A program made the translations under genes and the position numbers. Of a stretch of DNA of 64,000 nt, positions 10,301-22,329 are shown piece by piece. The DNA comes from Astrothelium macrocarpum. Taxonomy: Eukaryota > Ascomycota > Dothideomycetes > Trypetheliales > Trypetheliaceae. Every line of letters begins with the position of its first letter. Position 1 is the stretch's first letter. A model generated the notes under the pieces. It was not told the origin of the DNA and did not search any database. It worked only from the letters and a program-made list of their open reading frames with translations. Location: contig JAGEMR010000019.1 of NCBI GenBank assembly GCA_021030915.1, positions 1-64,000 of the forward strand. Reading direction: 5' to 3'.

Positions 10301-13300
10301 GCCTCACCAGACGTAATTATCGAAGTCGGTCCAGCCGGTGCATTGGCAGGTCCCGTATCTCAAATTCTAAAATCTTTGCCCAATGGCAAGAATATTTCGT
10401 ACCTTGCTGCGTGGTCCCGCGGTCCCGGCGCCATCAAAACTATCTTCAATATTGCCGGCCGCCTCTTTCTCACAGGGTATCCAATTGACTTGTCGGTAGT
10501 CAACGCATACGACCGAGACAAGGCACATGTTGTCGTTGACTTGCCTAACTACGGATGGAACCATACGGTCAAGTATTGGCATGAGAACGCCGCAAGCCGC
10601 GACTGGCGCTTTAGGCCGTATATTGTGCACGATTTAATCGGAAGCAAAATTTTAGGCAGTTCCTGGCAGGCTCCAACTTGGCGCAAACATCTCAAGTTGG
10701 CCGACGTCCCTTGGCTACGAGATCACAAAATGGGAGCCGATGTGCTAATGCCGGGTACTGGTTTCCTCGCGATGGCGCTCGAGGCAGTATACCAAAAGCA
10801 CGCGATTCTTAACGATAACAATCAGATTGCCGGGCCAAATGACTTATGCTATCGATTTCGAGATGTTCACTTCAAAAGAGCATTAGTCATTGAAGATCAC
10901 AAAAAAACGACGATTTTATTATCGCTTTCAAAAGTCCATGGTAGTACAAATTGGCACGAGTTTCACATATCAACATCCATGAATGATGTTTTACTAGAAC
11001 ACTGCCGTGGTCTCGTATGTGTCGAGAATGCCATCGAGGAAGTATTCTCTGGACCTGATCTCGGATCTTTGAAGAGTCCCACATCGGCTGAGTTGTGGTA
11101 CAAAGCTAAACGTGAGATTGGCCTTGCTTATGGACCAGCCTTCCGAGGAATGCAAAGCATCGAAACCACAAGTGGTCAACGTCGCTGCCGTGCTCTGGTA
11201 TCACTGAAACCTCCTGTATCTAAGTATAAGCCCGCTTCGTACTACCCGATCCACCCGGCTGTGCTCGATGTCTGCCTGCAAACTAGCGTGCCCGCGTTTG
11301 CTGCCGGTGAAAGAACTGCTATGGTAGACGTCTTAGTACCACATCTATTCGATGAATTTGTCATCAACAAGATGCCCACTCATCTTAATCAAGGCCTATC
11401 TGTGCTAGAAGCGCAATACACAGGACGTGGACGTCCAGACCAAGCCAAGAGCTATGCCTGTTGTGTCTCTATATACGATCCGACAAGCGGTGCGCTACTG
11501 GCCCAGGGCAAGGGTCTCAACTATGCAGTGTTAGACGTAGGCAAGCAACACGACCAGCACACTTTCTATCATGTTTCCTGGAAGCCTGATGTCTCACTTC
11601 TGAGCCAGGATCTACTTTCAAATCTTGCACCGATTGAAAACAATCGCACTGCTTGGTTCAATTGTAGTGTGATCAATTTTGTCATCGATCTAATCGTGCA
11701 TAAGAAGCCCACGGTCAAGGTACTAGAAATCAACCTTGATGAGGAAGACACGTCGTGCCTTTGGTTTCAGAAAGACGGTCACTTGTGGGCTAGGGCAGCG
11801 TGTTCTGGGTATAGCATCATGTCATTCAACGCCCAGACGCTCGTGAACATTCGAAAGCAAGATGAAGTTGGTCAAAATACATCTTTTATCCTTGCTCAGC
11901 GCGGCCAGCCAATGCTAGGCCTGCGTACTGGTTCTATGTATGACCTCGTCATTACGAAGGCGCCAAATAAGGCTTGCATGGCGGTATCGCACGAGACTAT
12001 CGGATCCTTAAAGCCGCTCTTGACCCAAGATGCTTATGTGCTCGTCTTAGCGGCTACCGATTATGATTCTGCGCCAGCCGCGACCGCAGCTATCGAAACA
12101 AAAGTAATGTCAAAGCTTGCCGCCGGAGTACCAAAGCAACAACATAAGCTCCAGTATAACGCAGGCTCATTGGACTCGCCCGGCTCTCTGTCGGAATCTT
12201 CCTCTGACATGCCAGCCGATCCGTCTGACAATTCATCAAGTGCATCGTTGCTAGACCTCGATCTATCCACGGATGAATTGCGGAATAGTCACACGCTTCA
12301 TCATCGAAGCTCTTGGGCTAAATATGGCCTCTTTGGTGCTGTTATGGCCATCCCTACCATTGCTGGCGCGGCATACCTGTACAATACAGCAAAGACACAC
12401 ATAACGCAAACGATGGATCAAAACACTGCAGTATGGAATCTTGTAATTACACATTTCGATGAAACGACGCCCAATTCTGCAGCTTCGCTGCTCACCAAAC
12501 TCAAGAAATCGGGCTGGACCGTTACACAGCAACCATTTACAGTCCTTTTCAATTGCAATAGGCCCGAGAAGACTATAATGGTAGTTCTAGATGAGCTGTT
12601 CAATCCAGTGCTCAAACAGCCAAGTGAGAGTCAGTGGGAGGCGATCAAGAGGCTTATCGCCTTTGGTACACCGCTGCTCTGGGTCACCAGGGGCTCGCAG
12701 TCTGACGCGTCCAATCCGGACACAGCCTTGGTGCATGGCCTGTTTCGTGTAGCTCGCAGAGAAGACGCTGGTGCGCAATTGATCACACTTGACGTGCAAA
12801 GCGCCATCAGTCCAGCCACGGACTGGGCTATCGATCAAGTGCTTCAGTTAATGCGGCAGCAGAATTTGGGTAGTGGTACTGTAGAGAGCGAATATATGGA
12901 GCGAGATGGCGTCTTGCATGTGCAGAGGGTGGTGCCAGATGATAAAGTCAACGCTTTTAAGCGGGCCGAGGTTGAGGGTATGCAACCCGTCGTCAAGGGA
13001 CTGCACCAGATCAAAAGCAAGATACAGATGCGGCCAAACCGAGTTGGAGCTTTGGAACTCACATGGACTGAACTGTGCGAAGGTGATCCTTTAGCTATTC
13101 GGGCGGACCATATTGAAGTGGAGGTCATGACGATAGGTGTCAATTTCAAGGATGTGGCAACGACGATGGGGATAATACCCGAGAATGAATGGGACATCGG
13201 ATGCGAATGCGCTGGCACAATCAAACGTATTGGATCTGCCGTGAACAAGTTTAAGGTTGGTGATCGTGTTGCTGTTCTGGGTAGAGGAACCTACACGAAC

Positions 13301-15488
13301 CATCTTCAAACCCACATAGCCCGTGCCCATGCAATACCGTCTTGGATGAGCTTCGAAGATGCGGCAACTATTCCCTTGGCCTTTGCGACAGCACTTTACT
13401 GCTTATCCCACATTGCAAACCTCAAGGAGGGCCAGGTAAGGACAACAATGTTGTCCTGAATACCAAATCGGTGCTGATGATTTCGCAGTCAGTCCTCATA
13501 CACTCTGCAGCTGGTGGTGTTGGACTCGCCTGCATCCAAATAGCTCGGCTCAAGAAGGCCAAGGTGAGCGGCTCTTCGATCTGCTTCTCCTTACTTTGTC
13601 GTGTCTTTCTTTTTCACCCTTTTCTTGTTTCAGTAAATTAACGAAGCACGCAGATATATGCCACAGCTGGGACTCAGCAAAAGCGCGATTTTCTTGCAAA
13701 CGACCTTGGGATCCCGGTGAACAACATATTCTCCTCTCGAAACGCCAGATTCGCCCACGAGATCCTTCAAATGACGAATCAACAGGGCGTTGATATCATC
13801 ATTAATTCATTGACGGGCGATTTATTGGACGCTTCGTGGAGAATTTGCGCTGGCGGTGGCACCATGGTGGAGATTGGTAAACGCGATATTCTAGATCGAA
13901 ACGCCCTAGCCATGGAGCCATTTGAGAGGAACTGCTCATTCCGTGCTGTGGATGTTTCGCATGAGAAGACGATCAAAGAGCCACTAATTGAACTGTTTGT
14001 CTTTTCTTCTCATCAACGTGTATGCTCTGCTAATCCCATATTTCTAGCCTTCTTAAAGAGATATTCGATCTTGTCCTAGGAAACCATATCAAGGCCATCC
14101 ATCCTATTACTCAGTATGAATTTGACGCTGTGCCAGCTGCATTGGCTAAAATGCGGAGTGGACAACATATTGGTAAGATCGTTATTAGCAGACAAGATAA
14201 CCCGGACGTACAAATTCCTATTAGACCAAGAATGCGTACTCTACGACTACGTTCCGATGTACCTTACCTCATTGTCGGAGGACTCAGAGGTCTTTGCGGA
14301 AGTCTTGCCATTCACATGGCCTGCCATGGTGCCCGCCATATCATCGTCTCCAGTAGAAGTGGTATCAAAGATGAGACATCGGCACGAGTTGTCAAGAACT
14401 GCCTTGCCTATGGATGTGAAGTCATCGAAGCGAGGGGTGATATCGCCGACCTGAATTACGTGCAGCAGATATTCAAGACGGCGCATCCCCGGACGATCGC
14501 TGGGGTGATTCAGGGAGCGATGGTATTGCGGGTAAGTTGAGGCGCCCTCGGCCCCATACACACTACGGAGCATCACTAACATGAAACGTAGGATAAATCG
14601 TACGAGTCCATGACAATTGATGAGTACCATACATCCACTAAAGCCAAGGTAAGAGGCACCTGGAATTTACACTTGGCATCGCAGAATCAGCAATCCCTTG
14701 ACTTCTTCACGATGTTGTCAAGTGTCTCCGGTATTGTCGGCAATAAGGGCCAGGCCAACTATGCAGCAGCTAATGCGTTTCTGGATGCGTTTGCGAGCTA
14801 CCGACGGTCTCTAGGCATGCCTGCTCATACAATAGACCTAGGCGCCGTTGACGACGTCGGTTATGTAGCTGAGCAGGGCCCCAATCTTGGAAACCGCTTC
14901 GATCATCGCCAATGGACTAAGCTAAACGAGAAAATGTTACGCCGTGTCCTAACCTACTCGATTCTGCAGCAGGACGCGACAGGTCCTATCATTAACCCTG
15001 CCAGTAGCTCACAGCTCATCACAGGTATTGCGTGTCCGCTCCCCACCGACGGATCGTCCGATTTAGCAGATGAGCCGCGCTTTGGCTACCTTTTCAGCAG
15101 TAGCAATGGTACCGTTGGTGTCAATGACCCACAGGGCGGTGACGGCAATGATCAAGTCGACCAAGCCATACGGGCGTTTTGTCTTATGCACGCGTCTGGA
15201 TCAGCCAACGCAGCCACCTTAACCAAGGCATCAGTTGGCATCCTCGCAACCAAAATTACGCGGATATTGCGACTGGAGACAGAAGTTGAGCCAGGCAAAC
15301 CACTTGCAGCCTATGGACTTGATTCACTGTCCACTGTCGAGCTGCGTAGCTGGATCCGTAGCAGACTTGGCGCTGAGCTGAGCGTCCTCGACGTAACCAA
15401 TGCGGCCTCCCTTGTCGCTCTGTGTGAAAAGCTGGTGAAAAAGCTGCCGCAGCCGAAATCTCAGGTTAGCAAGGAACCAGGGCCATAA
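7374..15488 (+). CDS. Highly reducing polyketide synthase, KS-AT-DH-psiMT-ER-KR-ACP, 2465 aa, 10 exons
   Basis: Iterative type I PKS. Exons: 7374-7779, 7846-8275, 8347-8690, 8773-8863, 8937-10074, 10244-13435, 13489-13563, 13654-13994, 14048-14531, 14592-15488; they sum to 7398 nt with no stop. KS has DTACSGS (Cys about 182) and HGTGT; AT has GHSSGE (Ser about 645); DH has the double-hotdog His (LRDHKM, about 964) and Asp (LDVCLQ, about 1145). After DH, VLEINLDEE is all that resembles a methyltransferase SAM strand, so the MT is probably dead. ER has GVNFKD and AAGGVG; KR has GGLRGLCGS and QANYAAANAF (Tyr about 2224); the C-terminal ACP has GLDSLS (phosphopantetheine Ser about 2412). There is no TE. 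Between psiMT and ER lies a Ser/Asp-rich stretch followed by a hydrophobic segment (about 1497-1516), which is unusual. Intron 4 is GC-AG. Start chosen for MTRSTAYQQEPIAIVG, the usual KS lead-in. Confidence 0.93.
8864..8936 (+). other. GC-AG intron in the PKS gene
   Basis: A 73-nt intron that starts GCAAGT and ends ACAG. Splicing here joins codons for RRASVNS to FGFGGSN, the invariant end of the KS domain, so the boundary is well fixed by protein conservation. Confidence 0.85.
12160..12382 (+). other. Ser/Asp-rich linker plus hydrophobic segment inside the PKS
   Basis: Within PKS exon 6, a low-complexity stretch (Ser, Asp, Pro, Leu) is followed by basic/aromatic residues and then YGLFGAVMAIPTIAGAAYLY (12323-12382), a run long and apolar enough to span a membrane. 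It sits between the degenerate MT region and the ER domain. The composition is read directly; membrane insertion is only a hypothesis. Confidence 0.6.
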
Positions 15489-16441
15489 GAGGAGAATCGG
15501 GACTTTGCATCGGAAAGGTTGAGCTGAGCTCTAAAGCACAGAACTCATGAGACATGGACATGTTACAAGATCAAGGGTACCGATGCTAGATGAGAAAGAA
15601 CGGATAATTCGATCGTGTCACTCAGCTCGCCTCACAGTTGTAGATACCTTTTGCTCTACAAGCTATCCGTTGGGGAGTTACGCTCCGCTTTTAGTTCTTG
15701 AATGCAATCTTGGAATGTTTGACGTTGCGTATTCATGTGGACTCCCCGAACAATGGTATCAGTGGGCGGGTCATTCGAAACTCGAGGTCCTCAGAATGAC
15801 GTCGCTTTTTTGTAAATCGGAATGGCATGAGAGTGGCAAATCCTCAGTCTCAGCAACGGTTTCCTCAACACAAATATTGTTCCAATCAGCATTGATTCGC
15901 GTTTGAAGGCTGCGACAACGTTTCATAGGGCTAAGAGCTTTTGACCTCTGTTGAACCAATGCCAGGATTGCAGAAATCCAGAGCAGCCACAAGTAAAATT
16001 CCCATTGGCGCAAAATTCTAGCCTTTAGTAATTAGCCTCTCGTCGAGCCGATGCTGATAGAAGTTTGAGAACCTAGACTAGCGAGTTTGTACCATAAGAG
16101 GGCTGCAGAGTGTGGAGAGATTGAGGAGTCTTCTCGACGTCGGTCGTAACGCGGGCAAAACAGGATGAACGGTTGCTCTATGCGCAGAAGAATTTGAACA
16201 TCAAGATGGCGTTTCGCACGAGCAAACTGCTGTTTAAACAAAGTACGCGAGTTTTTCGGGGGTCGAAAACGCCATGTCATCTTTAGAAAAAAGGCATTTC
16301 AGAATCTGAGGCGGATAAATTATTCAAGGATTTAGATGAGACGTCTCCATTCAGCTCTACAATATGTATGGCAAGAGATTGGCCGATTACCTGGCAAACT
16401 ATCATGAGGATCAATTCTAACTTTACCCCTGATCGCCTGCC
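15489..16441. other. PKS / FMO convergent intergenic region
   Basis: The convergent 3' flanks of the PKS (+) and FMO (-). No open frame with a recognisable motif was seen, and no terminator or repeat stands out. Confidence 0.5.
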
Positions 16442-17743
16442 TCATGGCTGGGTGTCCGCGGACTCCATACACTCTTCCACTGCAGCTTCCAAATCAAGCT
16501 TCAACAGCTCCTCAAACAACGGATCCATTGGAACAATGTCCTTTTTCTGCTCTTCGGACACATCCGGCATCCGACGGAGATCCATTTGGCGGTTGAGTTC
16601 CATCACACGATCCACACGCTTTTGACGAAAGACTTGCCAGCCATACAAGGCGCGCTCGAGTTGTTCATTTGGGAATCCTTGGGCGCCAGGCACCGAGCCC
16701 AGCTGACCGAGCACCATCGCGATAGTGTACACGTCTTCAAAGGCTTGATTGACCCCTTGTCCCGCTTGGGGAGACAGGCCGTGGGCACTGTCGCCAAGAA
16801 TGACAACTCGACCATAGCCGCCAGGCGTATGGCATGAGGTCCAACGGTCTAGCCGAGGAATAATGTAAAACGGCCAGAGTCGTATGCTATCGTGGGGGAT
16901 GTTGCGGACAGCGTTCTGAACCACCGCCGGGAAAAGGCCGGAATTTTGGCGGAACAGTGCGACAAGGCTTTCCTTGTCGGCGTCAACGTCTGACCAATGT
17001 TGATGCTCTGTTATTGGCCGTTGCACTGTGATCATCATTTCTTCCCCATCGAAAGTTTGCGGTGACATCACAAATGCTCCTACTTTTGGAACTGTTATAC
17101 CTCCGGGAACTGGATATGTGTTGGTTGATGCGTTCAGATCTTTCAAATCTTTCGATGGAAGTTCCAATTGTGTCGTTGGGATTGCTGCAGTGATGGCTGC
17201 CATGGAGGTGAAAGAGGGTTTCAAACTTGTCAAATGTTGTCGGACTGTCGAATGGATACCATCAGCGCCGATGAGAAGAGACGCGGTCGCAGTACTTCCG
17301 TTGCTAAATTTCCACGTAACATGGTCTTTTGTTTCAGATATCACATGGGTGAATCTATAACCGTAAGAAATCGGGATTTGTTTTTGTTGCACTTTCGACA
17401 GAAGCTCTTGTAAAACAATAGAGCGATACACACGCAATGCTCGCATTCCGTAACGCTCGAGGCTCCCATATTGAATAGTTTCTATAATGCGACCATCAAC
17501 GCCATTTTGAACGTAAACGTTATCAAAATTATAGCCACGTTGTCTCAAGGAGTTGTAGATCCCCAGTCTGTCCAACACTTTTAGACCATTTGGCGTCAGC
17601 ATCAGTCCACCGCCGATGTTCAATGATTCGTCGCGAGCTTCATAAATTGAGCAATTGATACCCTGTTGGTGTAATGCGAGGGCTACTGCGAGACCCGAAA
17701 GCCCAGCTCCGATAATCGCAACATGAAGTGTATGATGTTCCAT
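16442..17743 (-). CDS. FAD-dependent monooxygenase (PHBH fold), 433 aa, single exon
   Basis: A group A flavoprotein monooxygenase (salicylate hydroxylase / zeaxanthin epoxidase-like). The N-terminal Rossmann motif is GAGLSGLA (about residues 12-19). The acidic residue at the end of the second strand lies in YEARDE, the DG motif is LLIGADGIHSTVR, and the GD motif is VILGDSAHGLSPQAGQG, which binds the FAD ribityl chain. All three signatures are intact and the length is usual. There is no transmembrane helix or signal peptide, so it is probably soluble. It hydroxylates or epoxidises a substrate with NAD(P)H and O2. Convergence with the PKS suggests a tailoring step, but the substrate is unknown. 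Confidence 0.88.
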   Translation of the reverse strand: MEHHTLHVAIIGAGLSGLAVALALHQQGINCSIYEARDESLNIGGGLMLTPNGLKVLDRLGIYNSLRQRGYNFDNVYVQNGVDGRIIETIQYGSLERYGMRALRVYRSIVLQELLSKVQQKQIPISYGYRFTHVISETKDHVTWKFSNGSTATASLLIGADGIHSTVRQHLTSLKPSFTSMAAITAAIPTTQLELPSKDLKDLNASTNTYPVPGGITVPKVGAFVMSPQTFDGEEMMITVQRPITEHQHWSDVDADKESLVALFRQNSGLFPAVVQNAVRNIPHDSIRLWPFYIIPRLDRWTSCHTPGGYGRVVILGDSAHGLSPQAGQGVNQAFEDVYTIAMVLGQLGSVPGAQGFPNEQLERALYGWQVFRQKRVDRVMELNRQMDLRRMPDVSEEQKKDIVPMDPLFEELLKLDLEAAVEECMESADTQP

Positions 17744-18931
17744 GGTTGACGATAGGTTTTTGGTCGTTGGGAGACCGAGCAGACATCGACTGTGGTCTCT
17801 CGTAGCTTTGACGTGTACTTTCCCAGTCAGTCTTTACAATGTGAATGGGATAGGGACATTTACCTTTCAACCTTACAGTCACACTGAATGAGATTAGCAG
17901 GATGTAATCAGGTTACCCTAGGTAAGCAGAAGCGAAAAGTGAGGTGCCTGGATTGGTCGAGAATTGGAGCTAGCGGCACCCGTGCTCTTTTCTTTTTAGT
18001 TCGCTTTTACGGTACGCCATCAATTTGTTACTTGTATACAGCAGCGATGGTGGCCTGCAGCCTGCGGAGCGTACGTTAAAGTGGCCCCTCAAACGTTACC
18101 CCCAGCTTTCTATTCGGAACGATGCATGGAAGTGGGGGGTTTTACGCCCGGCAGGCAGAGGTCATGCGGTGCACAAGGATACAGCACCAACACCGGGAAC
18201 ATGATATCGTAGGCAACAGTGTGTGGATACGTTCCAGCCGCAGAGAACGTCCAGTACCATGTCAAAGTTCCATGTGCTACGTCATCTTCTTCTCTCCGCA
18301 CGGCGCTGTAGCAAGCTGCAAGCTAAAGTCTTGTTCTGTAGATGATTTCAGAGATCCTACAGTGGGCGTGATGGTTCCCACCTGTCCTACCAACGACATC
18401 AATGATTGAATACAGACGAGAAAAAAGGGGAACAGGGAGTCGAAAGGTCATTGTTTATTCACGGATTCCACACGACTTATTTGGACTTAATGTTGGCACG
18501 GCTACACAATGACGATGTGATTACAAATCACAGAAATCTATTTCGGCCGCGGAATCGGTACCATTGGTCATGTCCACAAGACGATGACTCTCTTTAACGA
18601 TATCTCGACAAATTGAACAAGTGCTTGTGATTCACACTGAATAATACTGGCCAATTAACGACCCTTGGTTCTAGTTGATCGCACCCGTCATACGACGTAG
18701 CACTACAAATTCACACGCCACCACTCGCATCCATGAAGTTCAAATGTCGAACCATCAGGAGATCCCCATGAGACCTTAAAGCTATGGAATGTGATACACA
18801 GGCATATGAAGAGGGCAAGTGCTTACAGTTCGGGTGTTTGTGTCTGAAAGTGAGCTGCGGAGACTTGGAATAGAGGTACCCAGTTGGCACTTGTGCTACC
18901 CTGCCTTGTCTTCCAACATCTCTCAGACGTT
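17744..18931. other. FMO / rhodopsin-like intergenic region
   Basis: No supported gene. Near 18467-18541 lies a short diverged copy of a repeat also seen near 45 kb and 54.6 kb, listed separately. The remainder shows only short shadow frames. Confidence 0.45.
18467..18541 (+). repeat. Diverged copy of dispersed repeat (copy C)
   Basis: The stretch CTACACAATGACGATGTGAT and the preceding CCACACGACTTATTTGGACTT resemble, base for base with scattered changes, the copies at 45051-45287 (+) and 54563-54690 (-). By eye the similarity covers about 75 bp. Confidence 0.5.
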
Positions 18932-20243
18932 CTAAACAATCTGAAAGACGCTCTCCTCCTTATGCCCATTAGTGACAACTTCTCGGCGGACAGGCTCTTC
19001 CATCGAGTCATCCGCCGCGCTTCTTGCCGACTCTCTTGTCTTCAGTGTGTTCTGCAAGGGATATCCAGAATCGTCATGCTGAGTGTATTTGTGAGTTTGA
19101 GCCGTGGTATCGTCTTGGTTTCCTATCGAGCTTTGGCTGAACATGCGGCGCAAGGATGTCACTAATGGACTGCTTGAGACATTTTGCATGAAGTATTCCC
19201 ATGGCCGCTTGAATACTGGCACACAACCTAACACGATCAAAAGAAAGGCTTCCACCCTATACTTCGCTTTTAGTCTTTCTTTGGCCACACTCTTTACCTC
19301 TCAGACTTACCCCGTAAAAATTTGTAGCTTAAATTGTCCGAAACCGGCATCGGCATCGTGGGCAAGAACAGTGATTAAGGCGGTTTTTAAGGCGCAGATA
19401 ATCCCCGTTCTATATGAACGACACTGTCAGAGGATGCTGCTGGTAGAATGTTTTGAGCACATACATAATGCCTAGTCCAAGCAAGACTCCTAAGGCAATC
19501 TTTTTACCGAGTGACATATGGAGGTTCCAGATGATTACAAGAGGAAAGAATGCGAGAATAAAGTCCATCGCTGTGTACCATGCTTTGAAAGATCTTAGCA
19601 GTCTGGAATATAATACACAGAAATCACTCACAAGAAGCAACGAGGGCCTCATTTGTCAGAACGTTGGGATTCGAGCAAGAGGTACTTGCTTGCAAGGATA
19701 GATTCCATATTGCCTGAGGGTTGCGACATTGGAACATTGTGATAAAAATCGTAATAATACAGAGTATACCGGTGATAGCAATTAATGACCACAGGAACCA
19801 TTGTCTCCATTTGAAACTATGGCCCACTAAACGCAACAAAAATAGAGCGATGGAAATTTTCCCAAAGGCTTCGCAACTTGCGAGGACGACTTGGCCGATT
19901 GCATTGGTCTTGAGACTGAGCTCCAACTGACTTTCATCCAGATAATAAACATGGCGATAAGTACCACGAAGAGCTGAATAAGAAGCGTCCGCTGCTAAAC
20001 CAATGAAAAGAGCCTAAAAGTGTTAATTAATTGATCAGATGCAGTCGAAAAAAGGTAGAGTAGTACCGCAGCCATAAAAGAACAGAAATCATCCATTCCC
20101 AAGTTACGGCCTTTAAGTCTGACGATTATGCGAAAAGCTACCGTAAAGAAAGCCAGAATCGACAATGTGAGGAACATGCCCATTAATCGTGGTCCTAAAT
20201 CAACGTCACCGCCCGGGGGAGGAGGCCCGCTGGTTGAAGGCAT
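18932..20243 (-). CDS. Rhodopsin-like seven-helix membrane protein (fungal integral membrane family), 366 aa, 5 exons
   Basis: Exons are 20243-20067, 20013-19632, 19582-19465, 19409-19311 and 19256-18932 (177+382+118+99+325 nt), all phase-consistent. The protein starts with a short Pro/Gly-rich outside tail and helix RLMGMFLTLSILAFFTVAF, followed by a GMDDF loop. The middle has ASCEAFGKISIALFLLRL and a long helix WFLWSLIAITGILCIITIFI. Then come DFILAFFPLVIIWNL and GIITGIICALKT, and VEAFLLIVLGCVPVF as the last helix, before a hydrophilic Ser/Glu-rich tail. These are hallmarks of the fungal rhodopsin-domain family often beside metabolite clusters and of unknown function. It lacks an N-terminal CFEM domain. 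A role in sensing or transport is inference only. Confidence 0.8.
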
Positions 20244-22329
20244 AGTAAATTTGCTATGCTAGGGCACTGGAATCATGAGGGAGTACGAATTTGTGTTATG
20301 AGAACGGTTTTCTATGTTAGTAGAATGTTAGCAAACCCCGATCTGTGGTTTGTCGGCATCTGTGGCCAGCATCGAGGCTATCTGAGAGAAAGCAGAAATA
20401 ATGCAAGGGATGACATAGTCGAATCAGCCGTTTTGCCTTGTCTGGTTGTCTAGGTGCAATCGCGTTTGGAGAATCTCGCCACCAACGCTGCTCTGTGGTG
20501 GCATATGCAGGCAGGACCGTATTGGGCCGTATTCCGTTGCGTCTCTTTATAACATTTCACTGTCCTATCGCTTAAATTTGCCTTTGCAATTGGGTGGACA
20601 AAGCATGCGCCGCTATACTCAAACGCCTCGGATCAGCCCCGACAAGGCAATCACTAAAGGCAATATCCTTCTCGTATTGCTTCCCAAGTATCGGAAGATG
20701 ACAAATGAAATTGATTGCGAATTCGGCTTGCAAAAACTCTTAGTACGGCTGGACCAGTTAAAGACCATAACGTACTTCTCATCTAATTTTCCCATAAGGC
20801 TCTTACAGGTAAAAGGCTGCGGATTTGTTGACTAGTGAATATTTTAATGCTAATCCTGCATATCCGTATACTGATATGATTTTGGGTGCCGAGAGCCCTG
20901 TTCTAGGATGCTTTTGGCGCAGCTAGTTCAGGAACAAAATCCTTCAGTAAGCCTGCTCTATCATCTGCGCGTAATCTGGAGTCGGCCGAGAAGGTTGTCC
21001 ACTTAACATCGTTGTCGCAACACAGGCGCCGTTGGCGTTCGTGTCGCCAATCGCACAATGCTAAGGGGATCGTAAGTAAAGAAGCAATATGTGGGTCTAA
21101 ACAAAAAGTAGGTCAAAGCTTCATGTCATCAATGAGGTCCAAGTTTTCGGTTCATTTCAGCAGCACCCTTCGCGGTGTGAAACCTTACGCTCATTACCCC
21201 CACTACTCTCGCCACTCCCCATGCTTCCTTTGGTCTCACTATCCCACGCAGAACCCACGTCGGCTGGGTTGCATGCACAAGGGTTCAATTACAATACTCT
21301 TACCTACCTGGTCACTCCCTGAATATTTTCCAAGCGCCAAATGATTCGTCGTTACGCTAGAGGCGAAGCACGTTTCGGCGAGGAGCTTGTATGCTTGCTA
21401 AACACTTAATTATCTCACCAACGTGAGCTCAGAGAAATAAATTGTCCAGCTGTGGAAATGAGTATAGATGATTTGGGAGAAACGAGCGGGAAAATTGACA
21501 GACCGTACATTGTGTATGGATTAGCAAACGGCGGTTCTTGGTTGAACAGATGCTGCTGACGTGCAGAATACATGAACGGAAGGATGTGACTAGCCTAGCA
21601 GGAACGATGCACTCCATCGAAAATATGATCGGCCAATAAAGATTCAGCATTATGGTCGTTACATCGTGAAGCGTCATTGCAGTGGCTTGAACTAAAATTT
21701 TGAATCGGGTGCTTTACGTCGATCTTTCCCATCTTCGGGAACCACATCCATGAGACTGAGCCAGACTCTTCGTTTCCTTTTTTTTTTCGTGTTCTCTTGG
21801 TTATTCTGTGAGTTTTATAGGTTTCGTGTTCAATAAACTGCCTCTCGACACTTTTCCGATACTCCAATCACATAACACTTCACCTGATGCTCTAACACCT
21901 CGGCTATAATCCCGAATCTTACTTCGATCTTCAGCTTTTCATATGACAGATTGTGTTCCATAGTCATATTTTGAATATCCATTGAACCGTTGAATTCAAG
22001 TTCTAAAGAGTTACACAATGATATCGTGCATCTATATTGAATAAGTAGAAATCAAAATTGGATTCAAATACCCACAGGCAAGAAAATACGTCATGCTATC
22101 CAAAAACTTTGGCTTGCTTGACATATACTACGACTTAGCGCGAAATGTTTATCATTGCTAACGGATCAACTTTATACTCTCCGAATTTGCCATACTATCC
22201 TCTGGTTTTTCCATCAATATAATTGAGATACACGCGCAAAAGACCTTCCTCTCTGCATTAAGTTCCATGCTATACTAACTTCTCCATTTAGCAATCTATC
22301 AAATATGAGCTTTATTAGTGACTACTCCC
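20244..22329. other. Rhodopsin-like / BBE intergenic region, about 2.1 kb
   Basis: A long region with only short frames; the largest (20446-20835, +, 129 codons) has no domain and ordinary intergenic composition. No tRNA, repeat or conserved motif was recognised. Confidence 0.45.
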
